Shown: positions 37,328 to 49,575, numbered from the stretch's first letter. The stretch is DNA of 64,000 nt from Coprinus comatus (GCA_034638255.1 JAWPGT010000044.1:1-64000); one strand, 5' to 3'. Notes: generated by a model from the letters alone, not told the origin. Numbers and translations are program-made.

Positions 37328-38220
37328 TTGTTCTTGTGTTTGTGAGTTAGTGGGGTATACTATGGTGATGATTTAAATGAGTCTTTTTGTTCTTTCCTTT
37401 TGCTGGAGTATTATGGTGGAAGAGTGACGTCGATAGTGTTGGTTTCTGAATAAACTTGGGTAGACTTTGGGGAGTGCTTGAAAGTTGTTGAGAATGCACG
37501 TGTTGAATCCGAGGTACGTCAGTACTTCAGTAATGACAGTGTAGGTGCAATGACATCATTGGCGTTGGTCAGTCAAAATTGAAAGTAACAGGCTACTCAC
37601 TTTATCACGGTTGTCTAGAGGAAATTGTAATTATTCCACTACATCTTCATGTCCAGAAAAAAACGCCCACATTCATCCACAAACCATAATCCAGGGTATA
37701 TCCTCCCGTTTAACCTGTAACTGTGTTCCCAGTACTCCGAACCACCCCGAAATGTTTCCATTCTACACTTTTGACGAAGGATTGGTTTAGCCTGTGCCTT
37801 TATTTGATGAGATACATTTCTATTTCTGATCAGGAACCGATCATGATCATAACATTGCGTCCGATAGCCTTGTCGTGTGTCATCACCAAACGAGAAACGC
37901 GTGTTGGGATCGAATTGTAATGTGTATTTAAAGGTATAAGGACCAGATGGTAGTTTCCATACGTTGCGTTCGGACTTGTCAATGTCGAGAAAGGAAGCAC
38001 CACAAGCGGAAAATAGTAAAGAACTAAGACCAATGTCGCTGGCTTCCGTCAGTGTTCAGAAAACTTGGGGGTTTCTTTTAAAGAGTTAGTGGTATACCTG
38101 AAAGAAGAATAAAGTCGTCGCACTTCCAATGCTGTTTTATAGTTCAGTAAAACGATATCGAACGTTAAGATCACATTATAATATACAATAAACCCACAAC
38201 GCAAAACAAAGTGCGTAAAT
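37328..38220. other. Intergenic region
   Basis: About 0.9 kb between the start of the DUF2156 gene and the 3' end of SYF2. No coding exon, RNA gene or repeat was recognised. Confidence 0.45.
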
Positions 38221-39456
38221 CTAAAGGGCAGTTCCTCTCTCGAAACTGGCGCGAATCTCGGCTGTATATTTGTCGTAGTAACGGGAGATCTGAATGAAGT
38301 AAGTAAAAGAGTCGGATGAGATGGTATATCATGTACAATACCTTCTTGTTGAACACACGATTGGCTTCGTTGATGTATGTAATATCGCCTTCGGGTTCGT
38401 TGATGCGTTTCCGCGAGAATTTCCCCCTTTTGTCGATACTAGAGGATATATAGTTAGTATGAATCAAGGAGAAATTTGAAAGAAAGACATACTCTTTGTT
38501 GATTTTGCCAATCACGCGGTCAATCGCATCCTCAGTGGGGTTGTCGTCTCCATAGATAAGTGTGGATGCATCACGGTAGAGGTTCTCATGAGCAAGTCGT
38601 TGTTCCACCGAGCCCATTGCCTATTGGAGAGTTTAGGGACGTTTGTCTAGGACACACCAAGATGTACTTACCTGGACTGCTGATGAACCACTTGCATCAA
38701 AGTTTGTCAAAGCGTTTCCACCACCAATAGCCAATGCTTTCTGCTTGTTGTATGCCTCGAGGTTAGGCTTTAGAAGGTCCAAATCTTTCTTGTACTTCCG
38801 GCGAGCAGCATGCGCATCGTCTACGGGTGGGTCATCATGAGTTGAGATGAAAGTAGGAAAGTTTGCGCATATACTCACCATGGAATTCAAAGTCTGCGCG
38901 TCTCTTCTTCTTTGTCAGCTTCTTTTCCCAGTTATCGTTGTCCTCGATCGTCCACTCCCAGTTTTTCTGCCTCTCAACATCCTCTCCTCGCTCTTCAGCA
39001 TCGGCCTTGGTTCGTAACGTTTCAGCGAGTTTTCGATGTCGTTCTAGTCTCGCAAGTTCTCGTGCATTTAGTTTTGCCCTTGCACTTTCCTCAACCAATG
39101 ATTGTTGATTTGCTTTACTCGAAGCAGCCTGAAAAAAAAAACATCACTTCGAATGAGCAGGGTTTGTCTGGTTTTGCTTCACGCAACACAAGTAAGCTGA
39201 GAACTCATACAAATTTCTTGCGTAGCTGAGCTAGCTTTGCCTCTCTTTCATTCAAAGTCATCTTCTGTCCCTCCTTCGTTTCAGTTTCAGTTTCAGCTTT
39301 GCTTCCGGATCCCTCAGCCTCTTCAATTCCAGTCATGTTGTCAACGGAGTCTCCTGCTGCATGTGCAACATCTTTAGCCACTTTTTCTGCTTCTTCTACA
39401 GCATGTTCTACAGCATGAACTATCTTTTCCGGTGTTGTCTCTGAACCTGAGGACAT
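38221..39456 (-). CDS. SYF2: Pre-mRNA-splicing factor SYF2
   Basis: SYF2 is a helical protein of the Prp19-associated (NTC) complex, bound to the catalytic spliceosome. ATG 39,456 opens MSSGSETTPEKIVHAVEHAV, an acidic, Ala/Glu-rich leader. Following exons carry the family blocks REAKLAQLRKKF, ARLERHRKLAETLRTKADAE, NWEWTIEDNDNWEKKL, ARRKYKKDLDLLKPNLEAYN, HENLYRDASTLIYGDDNPTE, KFSRKRINEPEGDITYINEA and, last, ISRYYDKYTAEIRASFERGTAL with stop at 38,221. Five short introns join these in frame. The sequence is Lys/Glu-rich and alpha-helical throughout, as expected. It is divergent from UPF3. Confidence 0.92.
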
Positions 39457-40120
39457 AATGGTGGAGGAGTCAGGAGTTGGGGTGGTTGGTGTATGGAGGT
39501 GTGCTCTCAAGTGTCAGGAATTGGTTGGCTCTGATGGCTGTGATAAAATTCCCACGCTCCACTAATCTCTCGAAAAAAATGTAAAATTTCTGAAAATTTG
39601 ATTTTTCATTGATTCAATATTCTTTACACTACAATACAATAAAGAGAGAAGAGTTCGTTATTTCTTGCAGAGCCTAAGAATGTTGTATGAGCGTTAGAAT
39701 CCAAAAAGAAATCAATTATGAAAAAGATTTGGGAAAAAAAAGGTTTCAGAATTGCAGAAGTAAATTCAGCATTCGGGGTATCTCTCCCCTTATGACTGTT
39801 GAGCTTGATATGTGATTCTTATTCATCATAAACAGAAGGAATAACAGAGAGAGAGAAAAAAGTGATCAAGAACGAAAATACTCACAATGAAAAACAACCA
39901 ACGGCATATTGAGAAGACGAACAAGAACTAAAAATTGTATCATTCAGAAGATTTCACTTATAAACACCTAATTGATCTCCGCTTTAATTTATTGTTCCGT
40001 TACGGCTATCTCCAGAACCACTGATGGCATCAACAACTGCGCCAATAAGTATGAACAATTGGGTAACTCGACTCAACACCACCTACGCAGGCAGTGATAA
40101 TACCCATATATCACATTGCC
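39457..40120. promoter_or_regulatory. Divergent intergenic region between SYF2 and UPF3
   Basis: About 660 bp between two outward start codons. No coding exon is supported. On the minus strand at about 39,760-39,835 there is ATGATGA followed by GCTGA around a small GGGG/CCCC hairpin, which loosely resembles C and D boxes of a snoRNA, but no closing stem is seen. Confidence 0.35.
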
Positions 40121-41684
40121 ATGTCTACACCAGCAAGTTTTGCACCTATATCAAAGAAGAAGAAAGCTAAAGAAAAGGAGAGGGAAAGAGAAAGAGAGAA
40201 ACCTCAGCTACCAAGTGAACGTCTCAAGATTGTTGTTCGTAGATTGCCGCCCAATTTGCCTGAAGATATCTTTTGGCAGAGTGTTTCTACTTGGGTATCG
40301 GATGATACGGTTACTTGGAAGGCGTATTACCCTGGAAAAGCTCGCAAACGGTATGAATCACTATCACTTTGATTGTTTAGTGTAACTGACGTTATGTTCA
40401 GCGTCAATAAAGAGAACATTCCATCTCGCGCGTATATTGCATTCAAAGATGTAGAATTGTTGACTGTGTTTGGTATCAGTATGATGGCCATAAATTCGTG
40501 GATAAAGCTGGTATGTGAAGATGCGGGTTATATGCGCATATGGTCTGATGTTTCGTTCAGGAAATGAATCGTATGCGATTGTGGAGTTTGCCCCGTTCCA
40601 GAAGATCCCTACGAGAAGAAGAAACCCGATTCTCGCAATGCAACCATCGAGAAAGGTGAGTAGTGCAGCATGTACCTTGTACATCCCTGACCTTTTCCCA
40701 GATGAGGATTACATATCATTCATCGAATCATTACAAGCCTCTGCAAATGCGGAACCAGTATCACTCGATACTTTAAGTATGTTATCTTGGCTCTTCACCC
40801 ATCACTTGTCATTCATGGCGCTACAGTTGCTGCTACGCGCCCACCTTCTCCGCCAAAGACGACACCACTTCTGGAGGCTCTGAAAGCTCAGAAAGAGAAG
40901 GAATCAATCATTCGCAATCACTTCCACTACAAAGATGCTTCGACCATGAATTCCGCGCCATTTTCTGTCCATAAGAAAGAAGAGAAGAGAAGAAATGGCC
41001 CTAAGGGAGATCGAGATCTTCCTGGTCCTTCGTCGAACAAGAAAGGCAAGAAAGGCAATCCCACCTCCTGTCAAACAGATCCAGATTCAAGCCAAACCTC
41101 CTGCACCGGTACCCAACAACAATAATACCACCATTCCTGCACCTCCCCGTCCTCAACCTGCAGCTCGAGCTAGTCGCAATTCAAAAAATCAAGCGAAGGC
41201 TGCAGCCACCTCTCCTCCCGCACCGAAGAGTCCAGTTCAGGGACCTGCACGCACTAATGGTGCTGTCAGCCCTTCTCCTGCTCCTGCCACACAAGCTACT
41301 GCTCCACCTGCAAGGCGGATACGACCCATCTTAGGTTTGGGTTCAAGGCAATTCGAGGCTGCTCTCAGTGGTGTAGGTGCATCCAAGAAAAAAGAAAAAG
41401 CGAACCCACCTACTCCTTCCGTTCCTGCTGGTCTTAATGCAGCTCCGGAAGCTCCAGCTAAACCCACTCCTCCTGTTTCTCCTAAACGAACCCGTCACAA
41501 GAAGGAGACGTCGAATGCGAATGCCAATGTTCCGAATGGTGCTGGTAATGCTATCACCTCTTCTGGAAGTGTTCTGGTCGTTGATACTGGTGCTGGAGTT
41601 GATGTACCTTCACCTGCTGGACGTGGTGGATTCAAACGGGGACGTGGTGGTAGAGGTAGAGGAGGACCTCCACGTGGAGGATAA
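40121..41684 (+). CDS. UPF3: UPF3 (SMG4/UPF3 domain), nonsense-mediated mRNA decay factor
   Basis: UPF3 links exon-junction complexes to UPF2/UPF1 in nonsense-mediated decay. ATG 40,121 opens MSTPASFAPISKKKKAKEK; the open frame further upstream begins only at GTG. The RNP-like SMG4/UPF3 domain follows: LKIVVRRLPPNLPEDIFW, VTWKAYYPGKARKR, an intron at about 40,350-40,401, VNKENIPSRAYIAFKD, NESYAIVEFAPFQK and, later, DEDYISFIESLQAS. The C-terminal half is basic and Pro/Ala-rich and ends in an RGG-type tail (RGRGGRGRGGPPRGG) that may bind RNA. Reaching the conserved sequence requires one extra base near 40,471-40,476, another in CCC at 40,607-40,609, and a frame change near 41,042-41,057, so the gene as printed is broken in three places (see findings). 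Confidence 0.85.
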
Positions 41685-42158
41685 CTCTTTTACTCTTTCG
41701 TGAGACGATCTTAGTGAGTGTTTCTGAATGTGTGGAAGTTTCTTTTCTGATAGATTTGTAGGTACAAACAACCTATCTGAAATCAACTTCACCTAATGGT
41801 GAATCTGCCTGTTTTCGCTGAAATGGAGCATTGCAGTTCAAACGGTTCAACGTTGGCTCCATCTGCAATAGGGGCGACACCATCCTTCTGACGCTTTTGC
41901 GGATGAATCTTGGCCATGACCTTTTGGCTGGATGGTCTCTGCACCCCCCTTTTTCCTTTGCGTTATTGTTTTGTCAAGGATTTTTAGGACCTCTTGTCGA
42001 TTGAAAACAAAAATCGGGTTCTTTTTTTTTATATATGATCGTGCTGTTTTATATCTTGTCATGCTGATGCTAGTATGATGTTTTGTGACAATGAAATGCG
42101 TTTTGAATTCTCTAAAACAAACAGTATAAACTGGTAACAACAAAAAAAGTGTTGTCCA
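41685..42158. other. Intergenic region between convergent UPF3 and ORC3
   Basis: About 470 bp holding both 3' ends. A T-run lies at about 42,023-42,030. No gene is supported. Confidence 0.45.
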
Positions 42159-44946
42159 CTACTCTTCTCCGACCTCATTTTCAGCATCATCTTCACCATC
42201 GTGGTCGGAGTCGGAGTCGGAATCATCTCGAATATCGAAGACGGTTTTAATGACGTGTTCAATTTTTCTTCCTGTATGTTTTATGAAACCTAAATGATCG
42301 AGTTCGTGTAATGAACGTAAGAAACGGGATTGGAGTTCCAAGTTCCATGTTTCTTCGTTTTGTTCTATTGGTTCTTGTTCTTGTTCTTGTTCTTGTTCTT
42401 GTTCTTGGTTTGGTCTTGGTGTTCTAATTCTAATTCTTTTTGTTTTCCTTTTCCTTTCGCGTTGGATCTAATTGATGATTTTCCTTCATTGTTTCCTTTC
42501 CCATTCCCACTCCCACTCCCATTCCCCTTTTCCTTTCCTTTCCTTTTCCCTTTCCCTTCCCAGTTATTTTCGATTTGATTTTCGTAGCTCCTTTTTTTTT
42601 CTTGTTGTTGTTGTTGGAGGTGAAGAGAAATCAAATAATCCCGTTTAAATTCCAATACTCCACGAAAAGCTTCATACCAATCATGAATATTAATGTTTCT
42701 TCCACTATCTTGGTATAATCTATAAAGGATTGTGGTATCTGGATTGTTCCATAAGGAATTTGAATTTGAATTTGAATTTTGGTTTTGGTTTGAGTTTTGA
42801 ATAGAATTAGGTAAGGGAGAAGGAAGAGGAAGTGGTTGAATAAAGTTGATTGGATTTGAAAGACCTGATAAGATTGTTGATTTGATATTTGGATTTATCA
42901 TCTTTTTTTTTTTTTTTTTTTTTTGTTATTACATATATTAGCGAAAGTCGAAAGTAAAAACGTCAAAAATAAAATAAAATCAAAGACGAAAAAATGAAGG
43001 ATGAAAAAAAAAAAAAACGTACTTCGATTGGAAATGTCATCATTCCTGTGTACCAAATATCCCAAAGTGGTGAAGATTCGAGAGGTTTGAGAAGTTGACT
43101 GTATATATATGTGTGTGTAGGTGTGGGTGGGGGGATTTTTAGTATTGTTTGAAAAAAATAATAATAAAGAGGAGACGTACGTTAAATAATCACATAACAA
43201 ATCAGCTAATTCTTTTCCTTCTTTATTCACTTCATCATTCACACCACCACCACCACCACCACCACCACCACCATGATGATGACGACTAAGTAACAAAACA
43301 AGTTCAATCCGAATTTGTTCTTCTAATTCTTGTTTACGTAGTTTGGAAGGTAATGATGTAGACAAGAATGTTGTTATGGTTGTTATTAAAGAATGAAGGA
43401 GTTGTGGTCTTAATTTTCTGTTTTCGTATTTTTTATTTTTATTTTTATTTGGATTTGATTAATTTATTTTTTTATGAATAAGAAAGGATAGAATAAGGAC
43501 GTACCGAATTAAAAGATTAAGAGATTGAATATCACGATTCATACGTCTTCCTTTTAATATATTTATAATTGCATTCATTAATCCATTCCTTCCTTGACCT
43601 TGACCTAATCCTTGACCTTGACCTTGACCTTGACCTTGAGAATATTATAATCACCAACATTCCAACCTAACCCTTTATATCCATTTGATTCAAAAAAAAT
43701 TTGGATAAGATGTAATAAGTGGAATGAAATTCGAATGTGACGGAGGTGGAGTTGGAATTGAGTTTGGAAGGTTTGGAAGTGTGTTTTTAAGTTGTTCTTT
43801 CGTTGGTGTTGGTGTTGGTGTATTGGGTGAAGAAAGAGAAAGAGAAAGGGAAAGTCGTGCGGATAAGAGATTCAAAATTGTTGGATCTATATTGTTAAAA
43901 TCGGAATTGAAGAAGAAGAAGAAGTGAATATGGATAATGGTTCGATTAAGAAATGTTTCAAGTGGGCCAACTTGAAAAAACAATATATAAGAGTTAGGTT
44001 TTCGACAAAGGGGAGAGAGAGAAAACGTACTTGAAGCATAGTTATTAAGGTATCAACTGATGAATTGTATCTTGTAACATAATTGAGTATGGTTGAAAGA
44101 ATGGTAGGACCTAACATTAAATCAGGTTCGAAATCCAAATTGAAAAAGGTTTCAAGGATGATTTGATCTATAACTTGAGGACCTGAAGGAATTGAATAAG
44201 AATCAATACAAATTTTGGTTAATGTTGTCCTTGAATAAACGGTATGAATGTAAGAAGGTGAAGGAGGTGATGATAATAGGGTGACGAATAATAATGGTAA
44301 GGGTGATTGTTGAATTGGAGTAGAACAGATTGCGAATAGTTCTTGCATGACTGTAACATCGAATTGTTCAAAGTCGTGTAATACGACTATGAGTTTGATG
44401 TTGTTTCCGTATTCTTGTTTGAGAGTTGTATACCAGGCATATAAGATTCTGATATCGTAAGGTGCTGCTGAACGTGTTGATTTGGGATTGAATCTGATGA
44501 GAGGTCTATGGAGTTTATGAATGCAGAGATGAGGTTTTTCATTGCAGTTGGAAGGTTTGGAGTGTCAGAGTGGTAGAGGTGGATTGCAATTGAACCGTCG
44601 TTTGTGAGTGAGGAGAGAACTCCTGAGATGAAGAGAGAACTGGATGTTGCATCTGGAGAGAGTTAGAGAAAGACTTTGGTAAGAAGTGTTGAGATGTACT
44701 GTTAATTGCGATGAGGGGTAGTTCTGGATATGGCAGACCGAGGAGGGGGTTGTTTGAGGCAGAGATTGCAGCTATTGAAGGAGCATAGATGTTCTGTACA
44801 ATGTTCTACTTGACTGAGTAGATTGTTACAGTCAAATAGAGATGATTTACCTTGACCTGTGCCAGACACTTGTCCCAAGCAGCCCTGTAAGGAGAGAGAT
44901 CTGGGAAATGATTATTTAAATGTGGATTATGACGAATAAAACGCAT
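42159..44946 (-). CDS. ORC3: Origin recognition complex subunit 3
   Basis: ORC3 is part of the six-subunit complex that loads MCM at replication origins. The N-terminal start is taken as ATG 44,946 (MRFIRHNPHL), followed by YRAAWDKCLAQVK and, after an intron, LPYPELPLIAIN and NATSSSLFISG. Then come APYDIRILYAWYTTLKQEYG, LIVVLHDFEQFDVTVMQELF and the AAA-like region to NSSVDTLITMLQ. Near the end are PLWDIWYTG, ILYRLYQDSGRNINIHDWYE and AFRGVLE, then the winged-helix end LQSRFLRSLHELDHLGFIKH and an acidic tail. These are diagnostic ORC3 C-terminal blocks. As printed, frame changes are needed at about 44,480-44,560, 43,905-43,925 (TTC repeat), 43,692-43,699 (A/T run), 43,635-43,650 and 42,365-42,405 (AAC/AAG repeat). 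A Gly run (about 43,241-43,273) and Lys-Gly repeats are lineage-specific insertions. Confidence 0.85.
42365..42410. repeat. TTCTTG hexanucleotide repeat in ORC3
   Basis: About seven GTTCTT/CTTGTT units encode Asn-Lys or Glu-Gln tracts depending on frame. The upstream conserved ORC3 sequence is in one frame and the downstream in another, so the repeat carries a one-base length error or mutation. Confidence 0.7.
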
Positions 44947-45018
44947 GAGAGAGAGATTTCGGCAACTTCCGAGATGAGCGCGACGCGACGCGCCCAGTGA
45001 ATCTGGCAGTGAACACCA
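44947..45018. promoter_or_regulatory. 72-bp divergent promoter between ORC3 and MCM4 with MCB-like repeats
   Basis: Only 72 bp separate the two start codons. The sequence GCGCGACGCGACGCGCCC at 44,978-44,995 contains overlapping ACGCGA and ACGCGC units, close to the fungal MluI cell-cycle box ACGCGT bound by MBF at G1/S genes, and also GCGCG cores like E2F sites. Both genes encode origin-licensing factors, so shared cell-cycle control is a reasonable inference. The ORC3 start is less certain than that of MCM4. Confidence 0.6.
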
Positions 45019-48000
45019 ATGTCATCTCCTCCGCCAATCGACTTTCCCACCTCAGATCTCGACGATGTTCAGATGCAAGACGACCACTCTTCCCCGCTCT
45101 TCCTGGCTGCCACTCCCTCTGCTGCTGGCACTCCAACACAATACGAAACACCTGTGCGTGGAATAGCTGCACGCAGAGCTCTGGGATTGTCGACGCCTCT
45201 CTTTGCCCGTAAGTATTATCATTTATTGTTCATATTTATCTCATTTGTTATCGTAGCCGGCAGTTCTTCTCCCTTGGCTTATCCTTCCTCGTCTCCTGCA
45301 AAGACTCCTCGTGGCAGAGCCCTTCAGTTCCCTGACTCTGATCCTCTCGACTTTCCTTCCAGCCCAGTCAAACTCGTCACTCCAAAGAACAGACGTGGCG
45401 ATATCCATTCTTCCTTGTCTCTCGCTCCACAACCACAAAGACGCGTTCATCCTCGTCCCAACAATAACAACAACGACCTCAGTTCAGATGCAAATCTCGA
45501 TATCCCTTTATCTTCCGCTCCAAACCTATCAGCTGCTCCATTACCTTCAGATGAACCAGATGAAATACGTGCCATCTGGGGAACCACCGTCAATCTTGGA
45601 GATACAATGAAATCATTCCGTGATTTCTTAAAGGGTTTTAAACCTAAATACAGAGCTGCCTATGATCGTGAACATGGTCATCGTTCACGCGTATTCAATT
45701 CTCCAGAAGATGCTGATATCCTCTTGTATGAATCTTACCTTCGTCGAATGCGTCAAACTGGAGAAACAAATTTGAATTTGGATGTTGTTAATTTATTGGC
45801 TTATCCACCTTCAAAGAAACTTTATACTCAACTTGTAAAGTATCCTCAAGAAGTCATTCCGGCTATGGATCAGATTTTGAAAGATTTGATGTTGGAGGTG
45901 GCTGATTTGGATCAACAAGCTGATGTTGATGGAATGCAAGGAGATGAAGGTGACGCTGAAATTGCTGAATTGATGAAGAGGGTGTATAAAGTTAGACCTT
46001 TTGGTTTACCTTCTGTTAATATGCGTGATCTTAATCCAACCGGTAAAGTCTCCTACCTCCCCTCAGGAATTGATAACTAAAAAAAATGTTATACAGATAC
46101 CGATAAACTTGTATGCATCAAAGGACTCGTCATCAGAGCAACACCAGTAATTCCAGATATGAAAGTCGCATTCTTCCGTTGTTTGACATGTTCACATACA
46201 ACTCAAGTCGATATCGAACGTGGTAAAATTCAAGAACCATCACGTTGTCCTAGAGATGTTTGTAACACTATTGGATCAATGTCATTAATTCACAATCGAT
46301 GTGAATTCGCAGATCGTCAAGTTATAAGATTACAAGAAACTCCGGATAGTGTACCAGATGGTCAAACTCCACATACCGTTTCGTTGAGTGTTTATGATGA
46401 ATTGGTTGATGTTTGTAAACCTGGTGATAGAGTTGTGGTTACTGGAATTTTTAGAAGTGTTCCGGTTAGAGTTAATCCGAGACAAAGGAGTATTAGGAGT
46501 TTGTTTAAAACTTATGTGGATGTGGTTCATTTGAGAATTGGGATGGGTAATGGGTTTTTAGGGTTGGATAGAAGTACTAGAGAAGCTGGTGGTGGTGATG
46601 TTAGAGTTCCTGGTGTTGGTTCATTAGGTGGTGTTGGTGATGGTATGGAAGATGATGAAGATGATAATTCGTATTCAAATGGGATGAAGAAGAAAACGAG
46701 TAAAGCAGAAATGGAAGAAAAGTTGAAAGAGTTGAGTAAGAGATCGGATCTTTATGAATTGTTGGCGAAATCGTTGGCTCCTTCGATTTGGGAAATGGAA
46801 GATGTGAAAAAGGGGATACTTTTACAATTGTTTGGAGGTACTAATAAAAGTGTGGCGAGAGGTGGTGGTGGTGGTGGTCCTAGGTATAGAGGTGATATTA
46901 ATGTTTTGTTGGTTGGTGATCCTGGTGTTAGTAAATCCAGATTCTTCAGGTAAGTTGGTTCCCTTGGAGAGCACCCAATGGAAGCTGACTTTTTTTTTTC
47001 TTTTTGTAATAGTATGTTCATAAAATCGCACCGAGAGGAGTTTATACATCTGGTAAAGGAAGCTCAGCAGTAGGTTTAACAGCCTACGTTACACGCGATC
47101 CAGATTCCAAACAACTAGTTCTCGAAAGGTAATTACTTCTCCTTTTTTTTTAACAATAAAAAACTAAAAGACCTTATTAGTGGTGCCCTAGTACTAAGTG
47201 ATGGAGGAATATGTTGCATAGACGAATTCGACAAAATGTCAGACTCAACTCGATCAGTTCTTCATGAAGTAATGGAACAACAAACAGTTTCAATAGCAAA
47301 AGCTGGAATTATAACTACGTTGAATGCACGTACATCAATTTTAGCAGCTGCAAATCCGGTAGGAAGTAAATATGATGTGAATTTACCTGTTACTAGGAAT
47401 ATTGATTTACCACCTACGTTGATTTCGAGATTTGATTTGATTTATTTGGTACTTGATAGAGTTGATGAAGGGGATGATAGGAGGTTGGCTAAGTTTTTGG
47501 TTGGTTTGTATTTGGAGGATAGACCGGAGAGTTTGAGGGCTGATGCTTTGGTATGTTTTTTTTTTTTTTGGTTTCTTTATGTTCCTATAACGTTTTACCT
47601 ATTTTTTTTTTTTGTAGCCTCAACAAGAATTGGCAGCATATATCACATACGCAAAATCAAATATCAATCCTATCATTTCAGAAGAAGCAGGAACAGAATT
47701 GGTTTCATCATACGTCGAAATGCGAAACTTGGGTTCTTCAGATTCCTCTTCTTCCTCCCAATCTCAATCCCATCCTCATCCTCTGCAAATTCGGAAAAAA
47801 GAATAACAGCAACTACGAGACAATTAGAATCTATGATTAGATTATCAGAAGCTCATGCTAGAATGAGGTTTTCGATGTTTGTTGAAAAGGAAGATGTGAA
47901 GGAAGCTTATAGGTTAATGAGGGATGCTATTAAAACTAGTGCTATGGATCCAAGAACTGGAAAAATCGATATGTCTTTACTTACCACCGGTACCTCCAAC

Positions 48001-48306
48001 TCCAACTCCAACTCCATTTCATCATCATCAGCATCAGCGACATTATCAGCAAGAGTAAAAGAAGATATGAAAAAGGCGATTATTGAATTATTAGATTCGA
48101 ATGAAATTGGTAATGGTAGTATTGGAATTAAAGCTAGGAGTGGTAGAGGAGTTAAATGGAATGAGTTTGTTAAGGTTTTTAAAGAAGGAAGTACGGTTGG
48201 AAGTGTTGATGATATGGTTTTGAAAGAGGTTGTTGAAGAGTTGGAGGATGATGGGTTGGTTAGAGTTGGTGGTGAGAGAGAGAGGAAGGTTATTAAGAGA
48301 GTTTGA
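45019..48306 (+). CDS. MCM4: DNA replication licensing factor MCM4
   Basis: MCM4 is a subunit of the MCM2-7 replicative helicase. ATG 45,019 opens [20 protein letters not shown], a Ser/Pro-rich tail with many SP/TP sites, target of S-phase kinases in this family. Domains in order: [19 protein letters not shown] and the N-terminal fold; a zinc-finger with CLTC ... CPRDVC (about 46,177-46,265); Walker A GDPGVSKS (about 46,917); [20 protein letters not shown]; Walker [15 protein letters not shown]; the arginine finger in [13 protein letters not shown]; and the C-terminal winged helix. The Ser-rich inserts near 47,740 and 48,000 are lineage-specific. Introns lie at about 45,210-45,257, 46,045-46,096, 46,951-47,013, 47,128-47,179 and 47,551-47,617. 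Two bases appear to be missing: one at about 46,937 (before the splice) and one in the A-run 47,795-47,800. Confidence 0.93.
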
Positions 48307-48979
48307 AGGATTGAAGGTTTGAGGTTTGAGGTTTGAGGAATTTTTTTTTTTTTTTGGTGTGGATGTTTTTGAGTGATTATGTGATTTGGAATGTGGATGG
48401 GTTGGGATGGATGGGATGGGGTTTTTTTTTGGTTGTTATCTGAATGATATGATTGTTTTTTTTGGGGTGTGTAAGTAGGATTGTTATGTATGCAGGATTT
48501 TTTTTTGTTGATGCTTTTCTTACCGTTTTGTGAAAATGCGACTTTATATATATATATGTATTTTATCCACCCGTTTTTGATGTTGAGAAGTGTGGATATC
48601 TGTATTTATTCTTTTCAACTTTTGACTGCTTTGAGCTTTGAGGTATTCCGCGTATAGAGTTGAGCAGGAAATGGGGAGCAACTCGGAGTACAATAGAACG
48701 GAATCTATTCACGAGGTTGATAGTAGTAGTTAGTAGACCCACTGGCTTACTGCGTTCGAACTTGTTACTATTAGTTTACGCAGTGCTGCGGTATATAAAA
48801 ATGTTGTGGCATCACCGACGTCCGAAACCTGGCTTATCCTGATTTTTTTTTTTTTACCAAGTTACTTATTCGCTGATAAATTAGGAGTAGCATACAACCG
48901 AGTACTAATTACTGAACCACATATTTAGATTACCATTCCACTAGATCTCTATTCCGAGCTTTGAAAAATAATCCTGGGG
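48307..48979. other. 3' flank of MCM4 and intergenic region
   Basis: Several T-runs (about 48,341-48,355, 48,422-48,430, 48,457-48,464, 48,499-48,507, 48,845-48,855) and GGGATGGATGGGATGGGG repeats follow the MCM4 stop. No gene is supported. Confidence 0.45.
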
Positions 48980-49575
48980 ATAGTATGAAGTTGCAGGACG
49001 ACTCCAACACCATTGAAGTAGATCTAGATAACCCAGTTTATATTTTCGATAATCTCCAATCATATATCTTGCACAAAAAAAACCATAATTTCGGAGGTTC
49101 TTCGATCTTCCTCCTCTTGACCATTTCTGCATACTCGAACAAAGAGGATATGCACCAGCATGACCAACCATCCAAACCTTTCCTTTACTGTCGACGATGA
49201 AGTGAGACATGTCAAGTTTCATATGGCAAAGTACCAATGGATTCCGACATATATCGAATTTCGGGTAATGTTCAGGCCATACAAAAACCACAGATGGAAT
49301 GGATAAAGGCCAACATTTGAAAACGTCTATTATCAAACCAATTGGCCAGTTCAAGATATGAATGGAAAGGCCCGGCACCATCCTCAGTCAAATAGTGTGA
49401 ACGACATAGATGCGTTTGGCCAGAGTTATCAAATGGTCCGGGAATATCATTGCTGGGTATTGGAACTTTGTGCAATTGTTTGATGTAACCACGAATTGTC
49501 CACATGTCGCAATTAAACTTCTTCCGAAAGACACAGATGCTCTTAAGATATATGAATTCCTCCTTAACCAAGATG
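48980..49575 (-). pseudogene. Decayed phosphotransferase (APH/kinase-like) fragment
   Basis: On the minus strand, two frames together give GPFDNSGQTHLCRSHYLTED, FHSYLELANWFDNRRF, then PLVLCHMKLDMSHFIVDSKG and KVWMVGHAGAYP. The last pieces follow the layout of the catalytic loop and metal-binding D-W motif of aminoglycoside-phosphotransferase-like kinases common in Agaricomycetes, but the aspartates and asparagine expected there are replaced, and the frame shifts between 49,270 and 49,380. No start or complete lobe is present. It is a decayed fragment, lying back to back with the kinase fragment to its right. Confidence 0.55.

Noticed and set aside
40121..48306. Programmed ribosomal frameshifting as explanation of the frame breaks
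   Set aside because: The sites have no common slippery sequence, occur in many unrelated genes, and mostly look like missing bases in homopolymers.
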